From NCBI RefSeq assembly GCF_001619615.1, contig NZ_LQQP01000022.1, forward strand, positions 1-58,024: 58,024 nt of DNA, given 5' to 3'. Source of the stretch: Microbacterium sp. T32. GTDB taxonomy: Bacteria > Actinomycetota > Actinomycetes > Actinomycetales > Microbacteriaceae. Every line of letters starts with the position of its first letter. The stretch's first letter is position 1. Both the position numbers and the translations under genes were made by a program. The notes beneath the pieces are model-generated. The model was not told the origin of the DNA. It saw only the letters and a program-made list of their open reading frames with translations, and made no database searches. Shown one piece after another: positions 15,897-24,823 of this stretch.

Positions 15897-16430
15897 TCAG
15901 GTCCCCGGGCGCGGGTGAATTTCGTAAGCGAACACCGCCTGCTCCGGTGCGTCCACCCGGAGCGTCGCCGGGGAGCTGGCATCCCAGCGGATCGTCGTCG
16001 GCGGCGCCCCCGTCCGACCGGGCGCGCCGCACGCGACGTCGGTGGTGGTCCCGGCGACCTCGACGGTGAGGGGCGCTCCGGTCGCGCTCTCGCACGCGAC
16101 GACGACGTCCCAGGATCCGCCGACGGGCGCGAGGGCGACCGCGGCTCCGGCGGGTCCGACTTCGCCCGTGCCGCGCGCGACGGCGGTGCTGCCGCCGAGG
16201 CCGTTGTCCGGCAGCGCGGTCGCCGCCCACTGCTCCAGCGCGGACGCGTCGCTCGGCAGCGTCGCGCCGGGGGACGGTGCCGACGGGGCCAGGGAGGGGG
16301 TGGATGCCGACGGCCCGGCGGAGGACGCCGACGGCGACGCCGCGTCGGTCGAGGTGCACCCCGCGAGCACGAGCAGCGCCGGGACCAGCAGGGCGGGAAG
16401 GGTCGCGAGGACCGGGGGGTTCGACCTCAT
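15897..16430 (-). CDS. Putative lipoprotein
   Basis: 177 aa. Signal peptide MRSNPPVLATLPALLVPALLVLAGC with a lipobox (LAGC, Cys at about residue 25), then a Ser/Pro/Ala-rich linker to about residue 65 and a compact C-terminal domain with two Cys (VACESA, DVACGA) that may form a disulfide. Anchored to the outer face of the membrane. No family recognised. TACCGT 6 nt before the ATG suggests a leaderless mRNA. Confidence 0.75.
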   Translation of the reverse strand: MRSNPPVLATLPALLVPALLVLAGCTSTDAASPSASSAGPSASTPSLAPSAPSPGATLPSDASALEQWAATALPDNGLGGSTAVARGTGEVGPAGAAVALAPVGGSWDVVVACESATGAPLTVEVAGTTTDVACGAPGRTGAPPTTIRWDASSPATLRVDAPEQAVFAYEIHPRPGT

Positions 16431-16472
16431 GCCCGCACGGTACGCGCGGCTCCTGGGAGTCGCGTGGGCGTG

Positions 16473-17801
16473 TCAGGCGCCCGCGGTCGTCCAGGCGCGG
16501 CCGCGCACGCGCAGGCCCAGGGTGGTGGCGCGGGCCAGCAGGTAGACGCCGAAGAACGCCCCGGCGAGCCAGGCCAGACCCGCGGCGCCGCCGCCCGCGA
16601 GAAGGGCGACGAGCACGAGGGCGGGAATGTACGGCACGAGGTTCAGCAGCCCCGCGATCGCGAGGTACTTCGCGTCGCCCGCGCCGATGAGGACGCCGTC
16701 GAGGACGAAGACGAACGAGGCGAGCGGCTGCGCGACCGCGAGCACGAGCAGGGCCGGCTGGATGAGCGCGGCGATCGCGGGATCTCCCGTGAAGACGAGC
16801 CCCAGGACTCCGGATGCCGCCGCCACGAGCGCCCCGACGGCGACCCCGAACCACAGGCCCCACGCCACCGTGCGGGAGAGGACGTGTCGGGCACCGGCGA
16901 CGTCGCCCGCGCCCAAGGATTTGCCGACGAGGGCCTGCGCCGCGATCGCCAGGGCGTCGAGGGCGAACGCGGCGGTCGAGAAGATCGTGAAGGCGATCTG
17001 CCACCCGGCGAGCTCGGCGGAGCCGAGGCCCGTGGCCACCGCCACCGTCGCGAGGAACGCGGCGCGCAGGCTCAGCGTGCGGACGAACAGCCACCCGCCC
17101 GAACGTGCGGTGCCCCGCAGGCCCTCGGCCTCGGGGCGGAGGGAGGCGGCGTGCTGACGGGCGAGGCGGGTGGCGATCACCACGTACGCGCCCACCATGC
17201 CCCACTGCGCCAGGACCGTGCCGATCGCGGAACCCGCGATGCCCCACCCGAAGCCGTAGATGAAGAGCGCGTTCAGCAGCGCGTTGACGCCGAAGCCCAG
17301 GCCCGCGATCCACAGCGGCGTCACGGTGTCCTGCAGGCCGCGGAGGAGCCCCGTCGCGGCGAACACGACGAGCATCGCGGGCAGCCCCCACATCGAGATC
17401 GACAGATAGACGCGCGCGTTCTCGGCCACGTCGGGCGCGGCGCCGAAGACACCGACGAGGAGCGGCGTCGCCATCACCCCCACGAGCGCGAGCACCCCGC
17501 CGATCGTGAGCGCGAACCACATGCCGTCGATGCCGACCGACACGGCACGGCCCACCTCGCCGGCGCCGTAACGGCGGGCGACCGCGGGGGTCGTGGAGTA
17601 CGCGAGGAAGACCATCAGCCCGACGATGGTCTGCAGCACCGCGCTGCCGATCCCGAGGCCCGCGAGCGGCGCCACACCCAGGTGGCCGACCATGGCACCG
17701 TCGACGATGAGGAACAGCGGCTCGGCGACCAGCGCGCCCAGCGCCGGGACGGCCAACCGCACGATCTGGCGGTTGAGGGTCGCCGGTGCGGGTGTGGTCA
17801 C
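16473..17801 (-). CDS. MATE-family multidrug efflux transporter (DinF-like)
   Basis: 442 aa with about 12 transmembrane helices in two homologous halves. Begins LNRQIVRLAVPALGALVAEPLFLIVDGAMVGHLG, characteristic of the DinF branch of MATE proteins. Would export cationic or other drugs using Na+ or H+. The GTG at 17801 follows TAGGCT (17808-17813) by 6 nt. Monocistronic, divergent from the M13 peptidase gene. Confidence 0.93.
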   Translation of the reverse strand: MTTPAPATLNRQIVRLAVPALGALVAEPLFLIVDGAMVGHLGVAPLAGLGIGSAVLQTIVGLMVFLAYSTTPAVARRYGAGEVGRAVSVGIDGMWFALTIGGVLALVGVMATPLLVGVFGAAPDVAENARVYLSISMWGLPAMLVVFAATGLLRGLQDTVTPLWIAGLGFGVNALLNALFIYGFGWGIAGSAIGTVLAQWGMVGAYVVIATRLARQHAASLRPEAEGLRGTARSGGWLFVRTLSLRAAFLATVAVATGLGSAELAGWQIAFTIFSTAAFALDALAIAAQALVGKSLGAGDVAGARHVLSRTVAWGLWFGVAVGALVAAASGVLGLVFTGDPAIAALIQPALLVLAVAQPLASFVFVLDGVLIGAGDAKYLAIAGLLNLVPYIPALVLVALLAGGGAAGLAWLAGAFFGVYLLARATTLGLRVRGRAWTTAGA

Positions 17802-17807
17802 CGTCCG

Positions 17808-17813
17808 AGCCTA
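17808..17813 (-). promoter_or_regulatory. -10 element (TAGGCT), MATE gene, leaderless
   Basis: TAGGCT on the minus strand ends 6 nt before GTG 17801. Only 49 bp separate it from the divergent -10 of the M13 peptidase. Confidence 0.5.
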
Positions 17814-17862
17814 CGGCCGGCCCCCGACACGGCATGCTGAGCCCGTGTGGAGCGGGGGGATT

Positions 17863-17868
17863 TATCCT
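17863..17868 (+). promoter_or_regulatory. -10 element (TATCCT), M13 peptidase, leaderless
   Basis: TATCCT ends 6 nt before ATG 17875. Confidence 0.5.
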
Positions 17869-17874
17869 GTCTCC

Positions 17875-19848
17875 ATGACCCAGACCCCCCGCGCAGGTCT
17901 TGCGCTCGAAGAGCTCAGCGATGAGATCCGCCCGCAGGACGACCTGTTCCGGCACGTGAACGGCCGCTGGCTGCAGCGCACCGAGATCCCCGAGGACAAG
18001 GCCCGATGGGGCAGCTTCCATCTCATCGCCGAGCAGGCCGAGAAGGACGTCCGCACCATCGTCGAGGAGTCGCAGCAGGCCGAGCCGGGCAGCGAAGCCC
18101 GCAAGATCGGCGACCTGTTCGCGAGCTTCATGGACACCGCTCGCATCGAGGAGGCGGGAGCGGCGCCGCTCGCCGACCAGCTCGCACGCGTGGATGCCGT
18201 CACCGACGTGCCCGCATTCCTGCGGCTCGTCGGCGAGCTCGAGCGCGACGGCGTGAGCGGCCTGCTCACCCTCTTCGTCGAGCCCGACCCCGGCGACCCG
18301 ACCCGGTACGTCCCCGTGATCTACCAGGGCGGCCTGTCGCTCCCCGACGAGAGCTACTACCGGCTCGAGAACTTCGCCGAGACCCGCACCGCCTACCGGG
18401 CGCACATCGAGCGCATCCTCGAGCTCGCCGGGGCCGCCGAGGCCGCGGCATCCGCCGATCGGGTGTTCGCGCTCGAGACCGACCTCGCCACGCACCACTG
18501 GTCGCGCGAGGACAGCCGCGACGCGGTGAAGACCTACAACCTCCGCACCTGGGACGAGATGGTCGGCCTCGCCGGTCTCGACCTCGCGCCGTGGCGCGCG
18601 GGTGTCGCGCCCGGCCACGAGGACGCCTTCGCCGAGGTCGTCGTGTACCAGCCGAGCTTCGTCGAGTCGCTCGCGACGCTGCTGGTCGAGGAGCGCCTCG
18701 AGGACTGGAAGGCGTGGCTGCGGTTCGCGATCGTGCACTCCGCCGCGGCGTTCCTGTCCGACGAGTTCGTGGCCGAGAACTTCGCGTTCTACGGCACGCA
18801 GCTCACCGGCGTCCCCGTGAACCGCGAGCGCTGGAAGCGCGGCGTGAGCCTCGTCGAGGCCGCCCTCGGTGAGGCGATCGGAAAGGTGTACGTCGACCGG
18901 CACTTCCCGCCCGCCGCGAAGGATGCCATGGACGTGCTCGTCGCGAACCTCATCGAGGCGTACCGCGAGTCCATCGAATCCCTCGAGTGGATGACGCCCG
19001 AGACGCGCGAGCGGGCGCTCGCGAAGCTCGACGCGTTCACGCCGAAGATCGGATACCCGGTGAAGTGGAAGGACTACTCCGCGCTCGAGATCGACGCCGC
19101 CGACCTCGTCGGGAACGTCCGCCGCGCCCACGTCTGGGAGCACGACCGCCAGCTCGCGAAGGTCGGCCAGCCGATCGACCGCGACGAGTGGTACATGACC
19201 CCGCAGACCGTCAACGCGTACTACAACCCGCTGATGAACGAGATCGTGTTCCCCGCCGCGATCCTGCAGTACCCGTTCTTCGACGCCGACCGTGATGCCG
19301 CCGCGAACTACGGCGGCATCGGCGCCGTGATCGGACACGAGATCGGCCACGGGTTCGACGACCAGGGCAGCCGCTTCGACGGCGACGGGTCGCTGCGCGA
19401 CTGGTGGACGGATGCCGACCGCTCGGCGTTCGAGGAACGCACGAAGGCGCTCATCGCCCAGTACGAGGAGCTCGTCCCCGAGGGCCTCAGCGCAGAGCAC
19501 CACGTCAACGGCGCGCTCACGATCGGCGAGAACATCGGCGACCTCGGCGGCCTCGGCATCGCGATCCGCGCCTACCGGCTGTCGCTCGGCGAGGACGAGT
19601 CGGCCGACGGTCCCGTGATCGACGGGTACAGCGGCATCCAGAGGCTCCTGCTCAGCTGGGCGCAGATCTGGCAGCAGAAGGGTCGGGATGCCGAGACCAT
19701 CCGGCTCCTCACGATCGACCCGCACTCGCCGAACGAATTCCGCTGCAACCAGATCGTGCGCAACATCGACGCGTTCTACGACGCGTTCGACGTGACCGAG
19801 GGCGACGCCCTATGGCTCGCCGAGGACCAGCGCGTCACCATTTGGTGA
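17875..19848 (+). CDS. M13 (neprilysin/PepO-like) zinc metallopeptidase
   Basis: 657 aa, full family length. Zinc ligands in HEIGH (residues 488-492) and ENIGD (552-556), the C-terminal CNQIVRNIDAFYDAF with conserved Arg, and NAYYNPLMNEIVFPAAILQ upstream of the active site as in neprilysin. Cleaves oligopeptides. No signal peptide is visible (starts MTQTPRAGLALEEL), so it is cytosolic or exported by a non-classical route, as for mycobacterial Zmp1. ATG 17875 is supported by the leaderless -10 and by homologous N-terminal length. Confidence 0.95.
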   Translation: MTQTPRAGLALEELSDEIRPQDDLFRHVNGRWLQRTEIPEDKARWGSFHLIAEQAEKDVRTIVEESQQAEPGSEARKIGDLFASFMDTARIEEAGAAPLADQLARVDAVTDVPAFLRLVGELERDGVSGLLTLFVEPDPGDPTRYVPVIYQGGLSLPDESYYRLENFAETRTAYRAHIERILELAGAAEAAASADRVFALETDLATHHWSREDSRDAVKTYNLRTWDEMVGLAGLDLAPWRAGVAPGHEDAFAEVVVYQPSFVESLATLLVEERLEDWKAWLRFAIVHSAAAFLSDEFVAENFAFYGTQLTGVPVNRERWKRGVSLVEAALGEAIGKVYVDRHFPPAAKDAMDVLVANLIEAYRESIESLEWMTPETRERALAKLDAFTPKIGYPVKWKDYSALEIDAADLVGNVRRAHVWEHDRQLAKVGQPIDRDEWYMTPQTVNAYYNPLMNEIVFPAAILQYPFFDADRDAAANYGGIGAVIGHEIGHGFDDQGSRFDGDGSLRDWWTDADRSAFEERTKALIAQYEELVPEGLSAEHHVNGALTIGENIGDLGGLGIAIRAYRLSLGEDESADGPVIDGYSGIQRLLLSWAQIWQQKGRDAETIRLLTIDPHSPNEFRCNQIVRNIDAFYDAFDVTEGDALWLAEDQRVTIW

Positions 19849-19890
19849 GGTTGCGTTTGTTGCTCTCCTGACCCGGAAGGAGCCACGCTC

Positions 19891-20859
19891 GTGGGCATGC
19901 CACCGGTTCCCGAGCCCGCCTCACCCGAACCCGCCGGAGGGCCCGTGGAGTCGTCGCGACGCGACGCCCCGGCCCTCCGCGGGTCGGCCCGTAAGGGTCC
20001 TCGGCGGCTGCCCCGGCGGGCGGCCGCCGGGCGTCGGTCGTTCACGGCGACGCTCCGGGCACTCGACGAGCTCGCGGCATCCGGAGCGAAGGTGTCGGTG
20101 CGCATCGACGACCTCGACGGCGGCTCCGCGGTGCTCGAGGGCGACGACTTCGTCACGCTGCCGGTCGCGGGTCTCGGGGTCGTGCCGCTGCTCGTCGAGG
20201 TGGCCGCGGCGATCGAGGCGGGCCGCGTCGACGCGCTCGAGATCGTCGATCGCGCGACCGTCGACTCCGCGTCGGGCGGGGGAGTGTGGCAGCACCTGAA
20301 GGCTCCCGCGCTGCCGCTGTCCGACGTCGCGGTGCTCGCCGCGTCGGCGGGGGACGCGCTCGCCGCCAACGCGCTGCTGCAACGCGTCGGGCTGCCCGCG
20401 GTCCGGGCGCGCATCGAGGAGCTCGGGCTGCGCCGCACGGCACTGCTCGACCGGTTCCGCGACGACCGGGGCCCCGACGACGCGCCGCACGTCGCGCTGT
20501 CCACCGCGCGCGAGATGGCGTCGGTGTTCGCCGGGCTGGTCAATTCGACGGTGGTGTCGCCGGGGGTCAGCGCCCAGGTCGCGGAATGGCTGAGCCTCAA
20601 CCACGACCTGTCGCTCGTGGCATCCGCCACAGGTCTGGATCCGTTCTCGCACGAGAACGACGAGCACGGCCTGCTGTTCGTCAACAAGACGGGGCGATCG
20701 AACGGCGTGCGCGCCGAAGCGGGAGTGCTCGGGGGCCCGCGCGCCGGCGTCGCGTTCGCGATGATCGTGAACTTCGACGACCTCTCGATCGCCCACCGGC
20801 TGCGCGCGCACGACGCCTTCCGCGTGCTCGGCGTGGAGCTGATGGAGTACGTGTTCTGA
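19891..20859 (+). CDS. Beta-lactamase-fold serine hydrolase-like protein lacking catalytic residues
   Basis: 322 aa. Overall order follows class A beta-lactamase-like proteins: hydrophobic helix and AIEAGRVD, a helix equivalent to the SDN loop (AGDALAANALLQRVG), and KTG at residues 266-268 (NKTGRSNGVRAEAGVL). The SxxK box reads AGLG (93-96), so the nucleophilic Ser and general-base Lys are missing, and SDN reads GDA (154-156). It is probably a pseudoenzyme. No signal peptide; the N-terminal 50 residues are basic and Pro-rich. GGAAGGAG precedes GTG 19891. Confidence 0.8.
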   Translation: MGMPPVPEPASPEPAGGPVESSRRDAPALRGSARKGPRRLPRRAAAGRRSFTATLRALDELAASGAKVSVRIDDLDGGSAVLEGDDFVTLPVAGLGVVPLLVEVAAAIEAGRVDALEIVDRATVDSASGGGVWQHLKAPALPLSDVAVLAASAGDALAANALLQRVGLPAVRARIEELGLRRTALLDRFRDDRGPDDAPHVALSTAREMASVFAGLVNSTVVSPGVSAQVAEWLSLNHDLSLVASATGLDPFSHENDEHGLLFVNKTGRSNGVRAEAGVLGGPRAGVAFAMIVNFDDLSIAHRLRAHDAFRVLGVELMEYVF

Positions 20860-20895
20860 AGCGTCGCCCGGCCGTGCGGCAGCGCCGCCTGACGC

Positions 20896-20962
20896 CGAGA
20901 CTGCACGCGCCTGACGAGTCCACTGCAGGTTGCGGCGGTTTTGTCAGGCGGATGCAGTCTCG
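20896..20962. repeat. 67-bp palindromic repeat, copy 1
   Basis: Arms CGAGACTGCACGCGCCTGAC and GTCAGGCGGATGCAGTCTCG are near-perfect inverted repeats around a 27-bp centre. A second copy of identical length lies at 41208-41274. Located 37 bp after the beta-lactamase-fold gene, between convergent genes, so it may also terminate transcription. Confidence 0.75.
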
Positions 20963-21018
20963 CGGCTTGAGCGTGCGGGCGCGCCGAACACGAGGCTCGG
21001 CACCGGCGTGGAACCCGA

Positions 21019-21510
21019 TCAGCGCGGCAGGGTGGACAGCACCAGCTCGTGATTCCACGTGTCCTGGAGAACGGCGGCGAGCTCAGCACCTGAGCTCGAC
21101 GTCACGTACGGGGTGTGGTCGGGGTCGATGACCGCGATGCGGGTGGGCGCGCCTCTCACGCTCCACGGTGCGATTTGGTTCGCGAGGTGCCCATCGATGA
21201 GCAGGTCCGGATAGGTCGGGGCGAACCACTCCGACAACGCGCGATGCATCTCTCCGGGGGGGACGCGGATCCAGACGCCGAAGGTGACGGAGTGACCCCC
21301 GGTCAGGTGGACGGGAAGGAGGGCGCGGACGAAGGCGCCGACCCCCTCCGCCGAGATCATCACCGATTCCCGCGGAGTCGCGTGGGACAACCACAGACCC
21401 CCGGATTCGACGGTCATTCCCTGTTCCAGAACGTCGTCGGGTAATGCGTATCGGACATGCCGCTCGTGGTCGGACAGCGGGCGGCCACACCCGGGACAGG
21501 CGCTCGTCAC
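21019..21510 (-). CDS. DUF2199-like hypothetical protein
   Basis: 163 aa. N-terminal CPGCGRPLSDHER resembles a half zinc ribbon. The VTFGVWIRVPPGEM segment and the following DGHLANQIAPW recall the DUF2199 family, though the match is by eye only. Function unknown. GTG 21510 follows TAGTCT (21517-21522) by 6 nt. Confidence 0.7.
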   Translation of the reverse strand: MTSACPGCGRPLSDHERHVRYALPDDVLEQGMTVESGGLWLSHATPRESVMISAEGVGAFVRALLPVHLTGGHSVTFGVWIRVPPGEMHRALSEWFAPTYPDLLIDGHLANQIAPWSVRGAPTRIAVIDPDHTPYVTSSSGAELAAVLQDTWNHELVLSTLPR

Positions 21511-21516
21511 GGGGTC

Positions 21517-21522
21517 AGACTA
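21517..21522 (-). promoter_or_regulatory. -10 element (TAGTCT), DUF2199-like gene, leaderless
   Basis: TAGTCT on the minus strand, 6 nt before GTG 21510. In the ~240 bp between here and 21763 no gene is seen. Confidence 0.45.
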
Positions 21523-21762
21523 ATCGACCGGGAAGTCCGGAAAGCGCCGGGCGGGCGAGCACTCGGGTTCCGCCGACGATGAGGACGGCGGGATGTCGCC
21601 GGATGGGGCTCGGCATCCGTCGACTCGCCAGGTCGAGTCTCGGCGCACGCGCCCCGGAGGCGCGGTCGGTTATCCCGCAACCGGCGCTCGAACGCAATCC
21701 CTTCTTGCGTATTGCGGCCCGGTGGGAGCCTGGTGCCCCCGAACACCGAAAGGACTGGGACG

Positions 21763-22035
21763 ATGTCCGAAACCACCACCACCGACCCGTTCGCGAACTC
21801 CGCCGGCCCCGAGGGCCACTCGATCACCGACTGGACCGACCTCGGTCGCGAGATGTGGTCGTACCTGACCGGCCGCGGCGCAGCGGTCAACTACTCCTTC
21901 GTCGACATGACCGTCGAAGTGCCGCGCGACATCGGCCCCGACGCGCCGCGCGCCACGTGGAAGCTCAACGGCACCCTCCGCGTCACGACGAGCGACGACA
22001 CCGCGCCGGGCTCCGACCCGTACCGCGGCAACTGA
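21763..22035 (+). CDS. Hypothetical small protein
   Basis: 90 aa, soluble, no recognised family. Begins MSETTTTDPFANSAGPEGHS and ends with a beta-rich stretch (NYSFVDMTVEVPRDI, then ATWKLNGTLRVTTS). AAAGGA lies 9 nt before the ATG. The FHA-domain gene follows after 14 nt, so the two are probably cotranscribed and may function together. Confidence 0.7.
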   Translation: MSETTTTDPFANSAGPEGHSITDWTDLGREMWSYLTGRGAAVNYSFVDMTVEVPRDIGPDAPRATWKLNGTLRVTTSDDTAPGSDPYRGN

Positions 22036-22049
22036 GGGCGGGCGCCGTC

Positions 22050-22937
22050 ATGGTGCGCCTCGACATCGATCTCGCCTTCTCCGAACAGGAGGCGGGGGTG
22101 GATGCCGCCCTCCCGCCGTTCGAGGGGACGATCACCGCTGCGGGGTCCGAGGTCTGCGTCACGGTGAGCGACCCCTCGCGGCTGCCCGGCAACGGCCGCC
22201 GCACGCTCGCCGAGCTGTCGACCGTGGCGGACGCGCTGGCGAAGCGCGGGATCTCGGTCCGCCTGGAGGGCCCCGACGGCCCGATCCTGCACCTCGGGGA
22301 CGTCAAGAGCAGCCTCCTGCAGCGGGTCGTGACCGGCTCGCCGCACATTCGGCTGGGGTCGGTCGCGGCCCTGGCGCCGCTGCTCACCCGGCGCAACGGA
22401 GGCCAGGCATTGACCTTCCCGGTGCCGCCGGGGACGCCTCTGCCGCTCGTGCCGACCGTGAACCGGTTCGTGCCCCGCCGGATCACGACGACGCACTACA
22501 CGCCGGGCTCGGGTCGACCGCGGCTGATCTTCGCGATCGGGTCGTCGTCGTGGGACGGATCGCGGCCGCGCGAGTTCGACCTGCTGCCGACGAAGACCGT
22601 GATCGGGTCTGGCGACGAGGCCGACCTGCGCCTCCCCGGTCTCGCGCCGATCCACGCCGAGATCCGGCACGAGGGCGACGACGAGTACGTCCTGTACGGC
22701 TTCGACGTCGTCGGCGGTGGCGGTGCCGCGGTCGAGGGGCGGCGGGGTGACGGCCGCATCCTGCGGACCGGCGCGCGGATCGAGCTCGGCGACTGGCGCT
22801 TGGCGTACTTCCGCGCCGAGTGGGCCGACCACGGCCGCCCCTACGGCGGACGCGTCGGCGGCGAGGGAGCGCTGCAGCGCAAGCAGCCGCCGCGCGGCGG
22901 CACGGGTCCGCTCGCGAAGGCCACCGACCCGGATTGA
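22050..22937 (+). CDS. FHA-domain protein
   Basis: 295 aa. A C-terminal forkhead-associated domain covers about residues 165-265: FDLLPTKTVIGSGDEADLRL has the conserved Gly and Ser region, and PIHAEIRHEGDDEYVL the HAEI strand, in place of the usual SR.HA. It would bind phosphothreonine peptides. The N-terminal ~95 residues resemble a lipid- or ligand-binding alpha/beta domain; the ~60 in between are Pro/Arg-rich. The very end is Gly/Lys-rich and likely disordered. Its kinase partner is not in the window. Confidence 0.88.
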   Translation: MVRLDIDLAFSEQEAGVDAALPPFEGTITAAGSEVCVTVSDPSRLPGNGRRTLAELSTVADALAKRGISVRLEGPDGPILHLGDVKSSLLQRVVTGSPHIRLGSVAALAPLLTRRNGGQALTFPVPPGTPLPLVPTVNRFVPRRITTTHYTPGSGRPRLIFAIGSSSWDGSRPREFDLLPTKTVIGSGDEADLRLPGLAPIHAEIRHEGDDEYVLYGFDVVGGGGAAVEGRRGDGRILRTGARIELGDWRLAYFRAEWADHGRPYGGRVGGEGALQRKQPPRGGTGPLAKATDPD

Positions 22938-22953
22938 GGCGCACGCACCGACG

Positions 22954-22990
22954 GACGGCATCCGCGGAATCCTGGCCGACGGATGCCGTC
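22954..22990. terminator. Bidirectional hairpin terminator
   Basis: Perfect 11-bp arms GACGGCATCCG (22954-22964) and CGGATGCCGTC (22980-22990) between the convergent FHA and MFS genes; no U-tract. Confidence 0.7.
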
Positions 22991-23006
22991 TCGGCGGCGC
23001 GGTGCG

Positions 23007-24236
23007 TCAGGCGACCGGTGCGGGGGCAGGAGTGGTCGCGACCACGCGCCAGACGCTCCGCATCGACGCGGCCACGAGCGTCGCCGCGACGATCAGCGCG
23101 GCGCACGTCCACAGCACCGGCGTCGTGCCGACGAGGTGAGCTGCGGGACCGACCACCGCTTCGCCCAGCGGTACGGCCACGAACGACCCGACCATGTCGT
23201 ACGAGTACACGCGCGAGAGCGCCTCGCGCGGCACGTGCGACTGCAGCGACTGGTCCCACGCGATCGCGAAGATCTCCGTGGCGAAGCCCCCGAGCGCGAA
23301 CCCCGCGATGAGCACCCCGACGGTCGGCGCCGCCGCGAGGGTCGCCACCGGCACCGCGGCGAACGCCATCGCGGCGACGCCGATCCCGAGCGCCCGCCGG
23401 GGCCGCCAGCGCAGCGCGACGACGGCGCCGAGCGCGAAGCCCGCCGTCTGCGCGCCGATCACGAAACCCCACGCGGTGCGCCCGACGGTCTCATCCGCCA
23501 CGACCGGGCCGAGCACGGCGACGGCGCCCGTGAACGCGGCGTTCAGCACGGAGAACTGCAGCACCACGATCCACACCCACGACCGACTCGTGAATTCGCG
23601 CCACCCCTCGCGCAGGTCCGAGAGCATCGACGTCCGCTCCGCGTCTCCCCGCGCCCGTTCCGGCAGCCGGAGACGCGAGAAGAAGAGGGCCGCAGCGGCG
23701 AAGGCGATGGCATCCACCGCCAGCCCCCATCCGGGTCCGAACGTGGCGATCAGGATGCCACCCGCCGACGCCCCGACGATCGTGCCGCCGTTCAGCCCGA
23801 GGCGGAGGAGCGCATTGGCGGATCGCAACTGTTCCGGAGGCACGGTGTCGGGCACGAGAGCCGCGGATGCCGGGAGGCTCACGGCCGCAACGGCACCGTT
23901 CAGGACGCTGAGCACCACGAGCGCCGGAATGGTCGCCGACCCCGTGACGACCAGCGCGGCGACGGCGCCCTGCGTTCCCGCCGCGGCCAGCGACGTGCCG
24001 ACGAGGAGGAGGTTGCGCGGCAGCCGGTCGGCGAGGACGCCGCCGAAGAGGAGGACGGCGACGTTCGTGATCGAGCGGGCCGCGACGACGAGCCCGAGGT
24101 CGGCGGCCGACCCGGTGAGGTCGAGCACCGCGAAGGCGAGGGCGATCGGCGCGACGGCGTTGCCGACGATGCTCGTCGTCCGCGCCGCCAGCAGCCACCG
24201 GAAGGCGGCGTGGGCGAGCGGTCCGCCGCGGGTCAC
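23007..24236 (-). CDS. MFS transporter (drug-efflux type)
   Basis: 409 aa, about 12 transmembrane helices; FGGVLADRLPRNLLLVGTSL is the loop 2-3 motif A of major facilitators. The GTG at 24236 overlaps the ArsR-type regulator stop (GTGA), making a two-gene operon; the longer upstream frame is inside the regulator gene and rejected. Probably exports a toxic compound sensed by the regulator; substrate unknown. Confidence 0.92.
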   Translation of the reverse strand: MTRGGPLAHAAFRWLLAARTTSIVGNAVAPIALAFAVLDLTGSAADLGLVVAARSITNVAVLLFGGVLADRLPRNLLLVGTSLAAAGTQGAVAALVVTGSATIPALVVLSVLNGAVAAVSLPASAALVPDTVPPEQLRSANALLRLGLNGGTIVGASAGGILIATFGPGWGLAVDAIAFAAAALFFSRLRLPERARGDAERTSMLSDLREGWREFTSRSWVWIVVLQFSVLNAAFTGAVAVLGPVVADETVGRTAWGFVIGAQTAGFALGAVVALRWRPRRALGIGVAAMAFAAVPVATLAAAPTVGVLIAGFALGGFATEIFAIAWDQSLQSHVPREALSRVYSYDMVGSFVAVPLGEAVVGPAAHLVGTTPVLWTCAALIVAATLVAASMRSVWRVVATTPAPAPVA

Positions 24237-24757
24237 GGCCGCTCCAGTCGGAACAGCGCGGCCGTCATCGAGACGGGCTGCGTCCCGGGAGTGCGCGGGG
24301 GCTGGGCGGCTTTGTGGAGCAGCGTCGATGCCTCGGCGACGTGGTGCACGACCCGGCGCCAGACCTCCGGATCGACCCACAGCTCGGCGTCGGTCGTCAC
24401 CCCGGGGCCTTCGGCGCGCCGGCGTGCGCGGCGCCGCAGCTCGTCGATGATCGCTTCGACGTAGGGCGCTTCCTCCTCCGCGGGCAGGCGGGGTGCGGGA
24501 GGGGCGCCGGGGTCGATGCGGCGGGACGACGACTCGTGGCGGTAGCGCTTGGCATCCCCGCCGCGAAGCCGGACGGTCTCGACGACGCGGATCAGCGCGA
24601 CGCGCTCGAGCACGCGGAGGTGGTAGCTGGCCGAGGCCTGCGAGATCCCGAGCTCGCGCCCGACTTCGGCCGCGCTCATCGCGGCGCCGGTGAGGAGCGA
24701 GAGCATCCGGAGCCGGAGCGGATGCGCGGTGGCGCGCAGCTCGTCGATGCGGGTCAT
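24233..24757 (-). CDS. ArsR-type winged-helix regulator
   Basis: 174 aa. HTH at residues 10-65: ATAHPLRLRMLSLLTGAAM, then SAAEVGRELGISQASASYHLRVLERVALI. The C-terminal ~100 residues, with Arg-rich helix and WVDPEVWRRVVHHVAEA, are the ligand-binding part of the larger ArsR-like regulators; no metal-binding Cys cluster. A promoter TTGACG-17-CAGCAT ends 6 nt before the ATG. It presumably regulates its own operon with the MFS exporter. Confidence 0.9.
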   Translation of the reverse strand: MTRIDELRATAHPLRLRMLSLLTGAAMSAAEVGRELGISQASASYHLRVLERVALIRVVETVRLRGGDAKRYRHESSSRRIDPGAPPAPRLPAEEEAPYVEAIIDELRRRARRRAEGPGVTTDAELWVDPEVWRRVVHHVAEASTLLHKAAQPPRTPGTQPVSMTAALFRLERP

Positions 24758-24823
24758 GGGTCGATGCTGGCGCGGTCGTCCACTACCGTCAAATGTCCCT
24801 TTGGGGGTTCGTGGCCCCGCGCC

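Noticed and set aside
20896..20962. Insertion sequence remnants at the 67-bp repeats
   Set aside because: No transposase coding trace or target-site duplication is visible.
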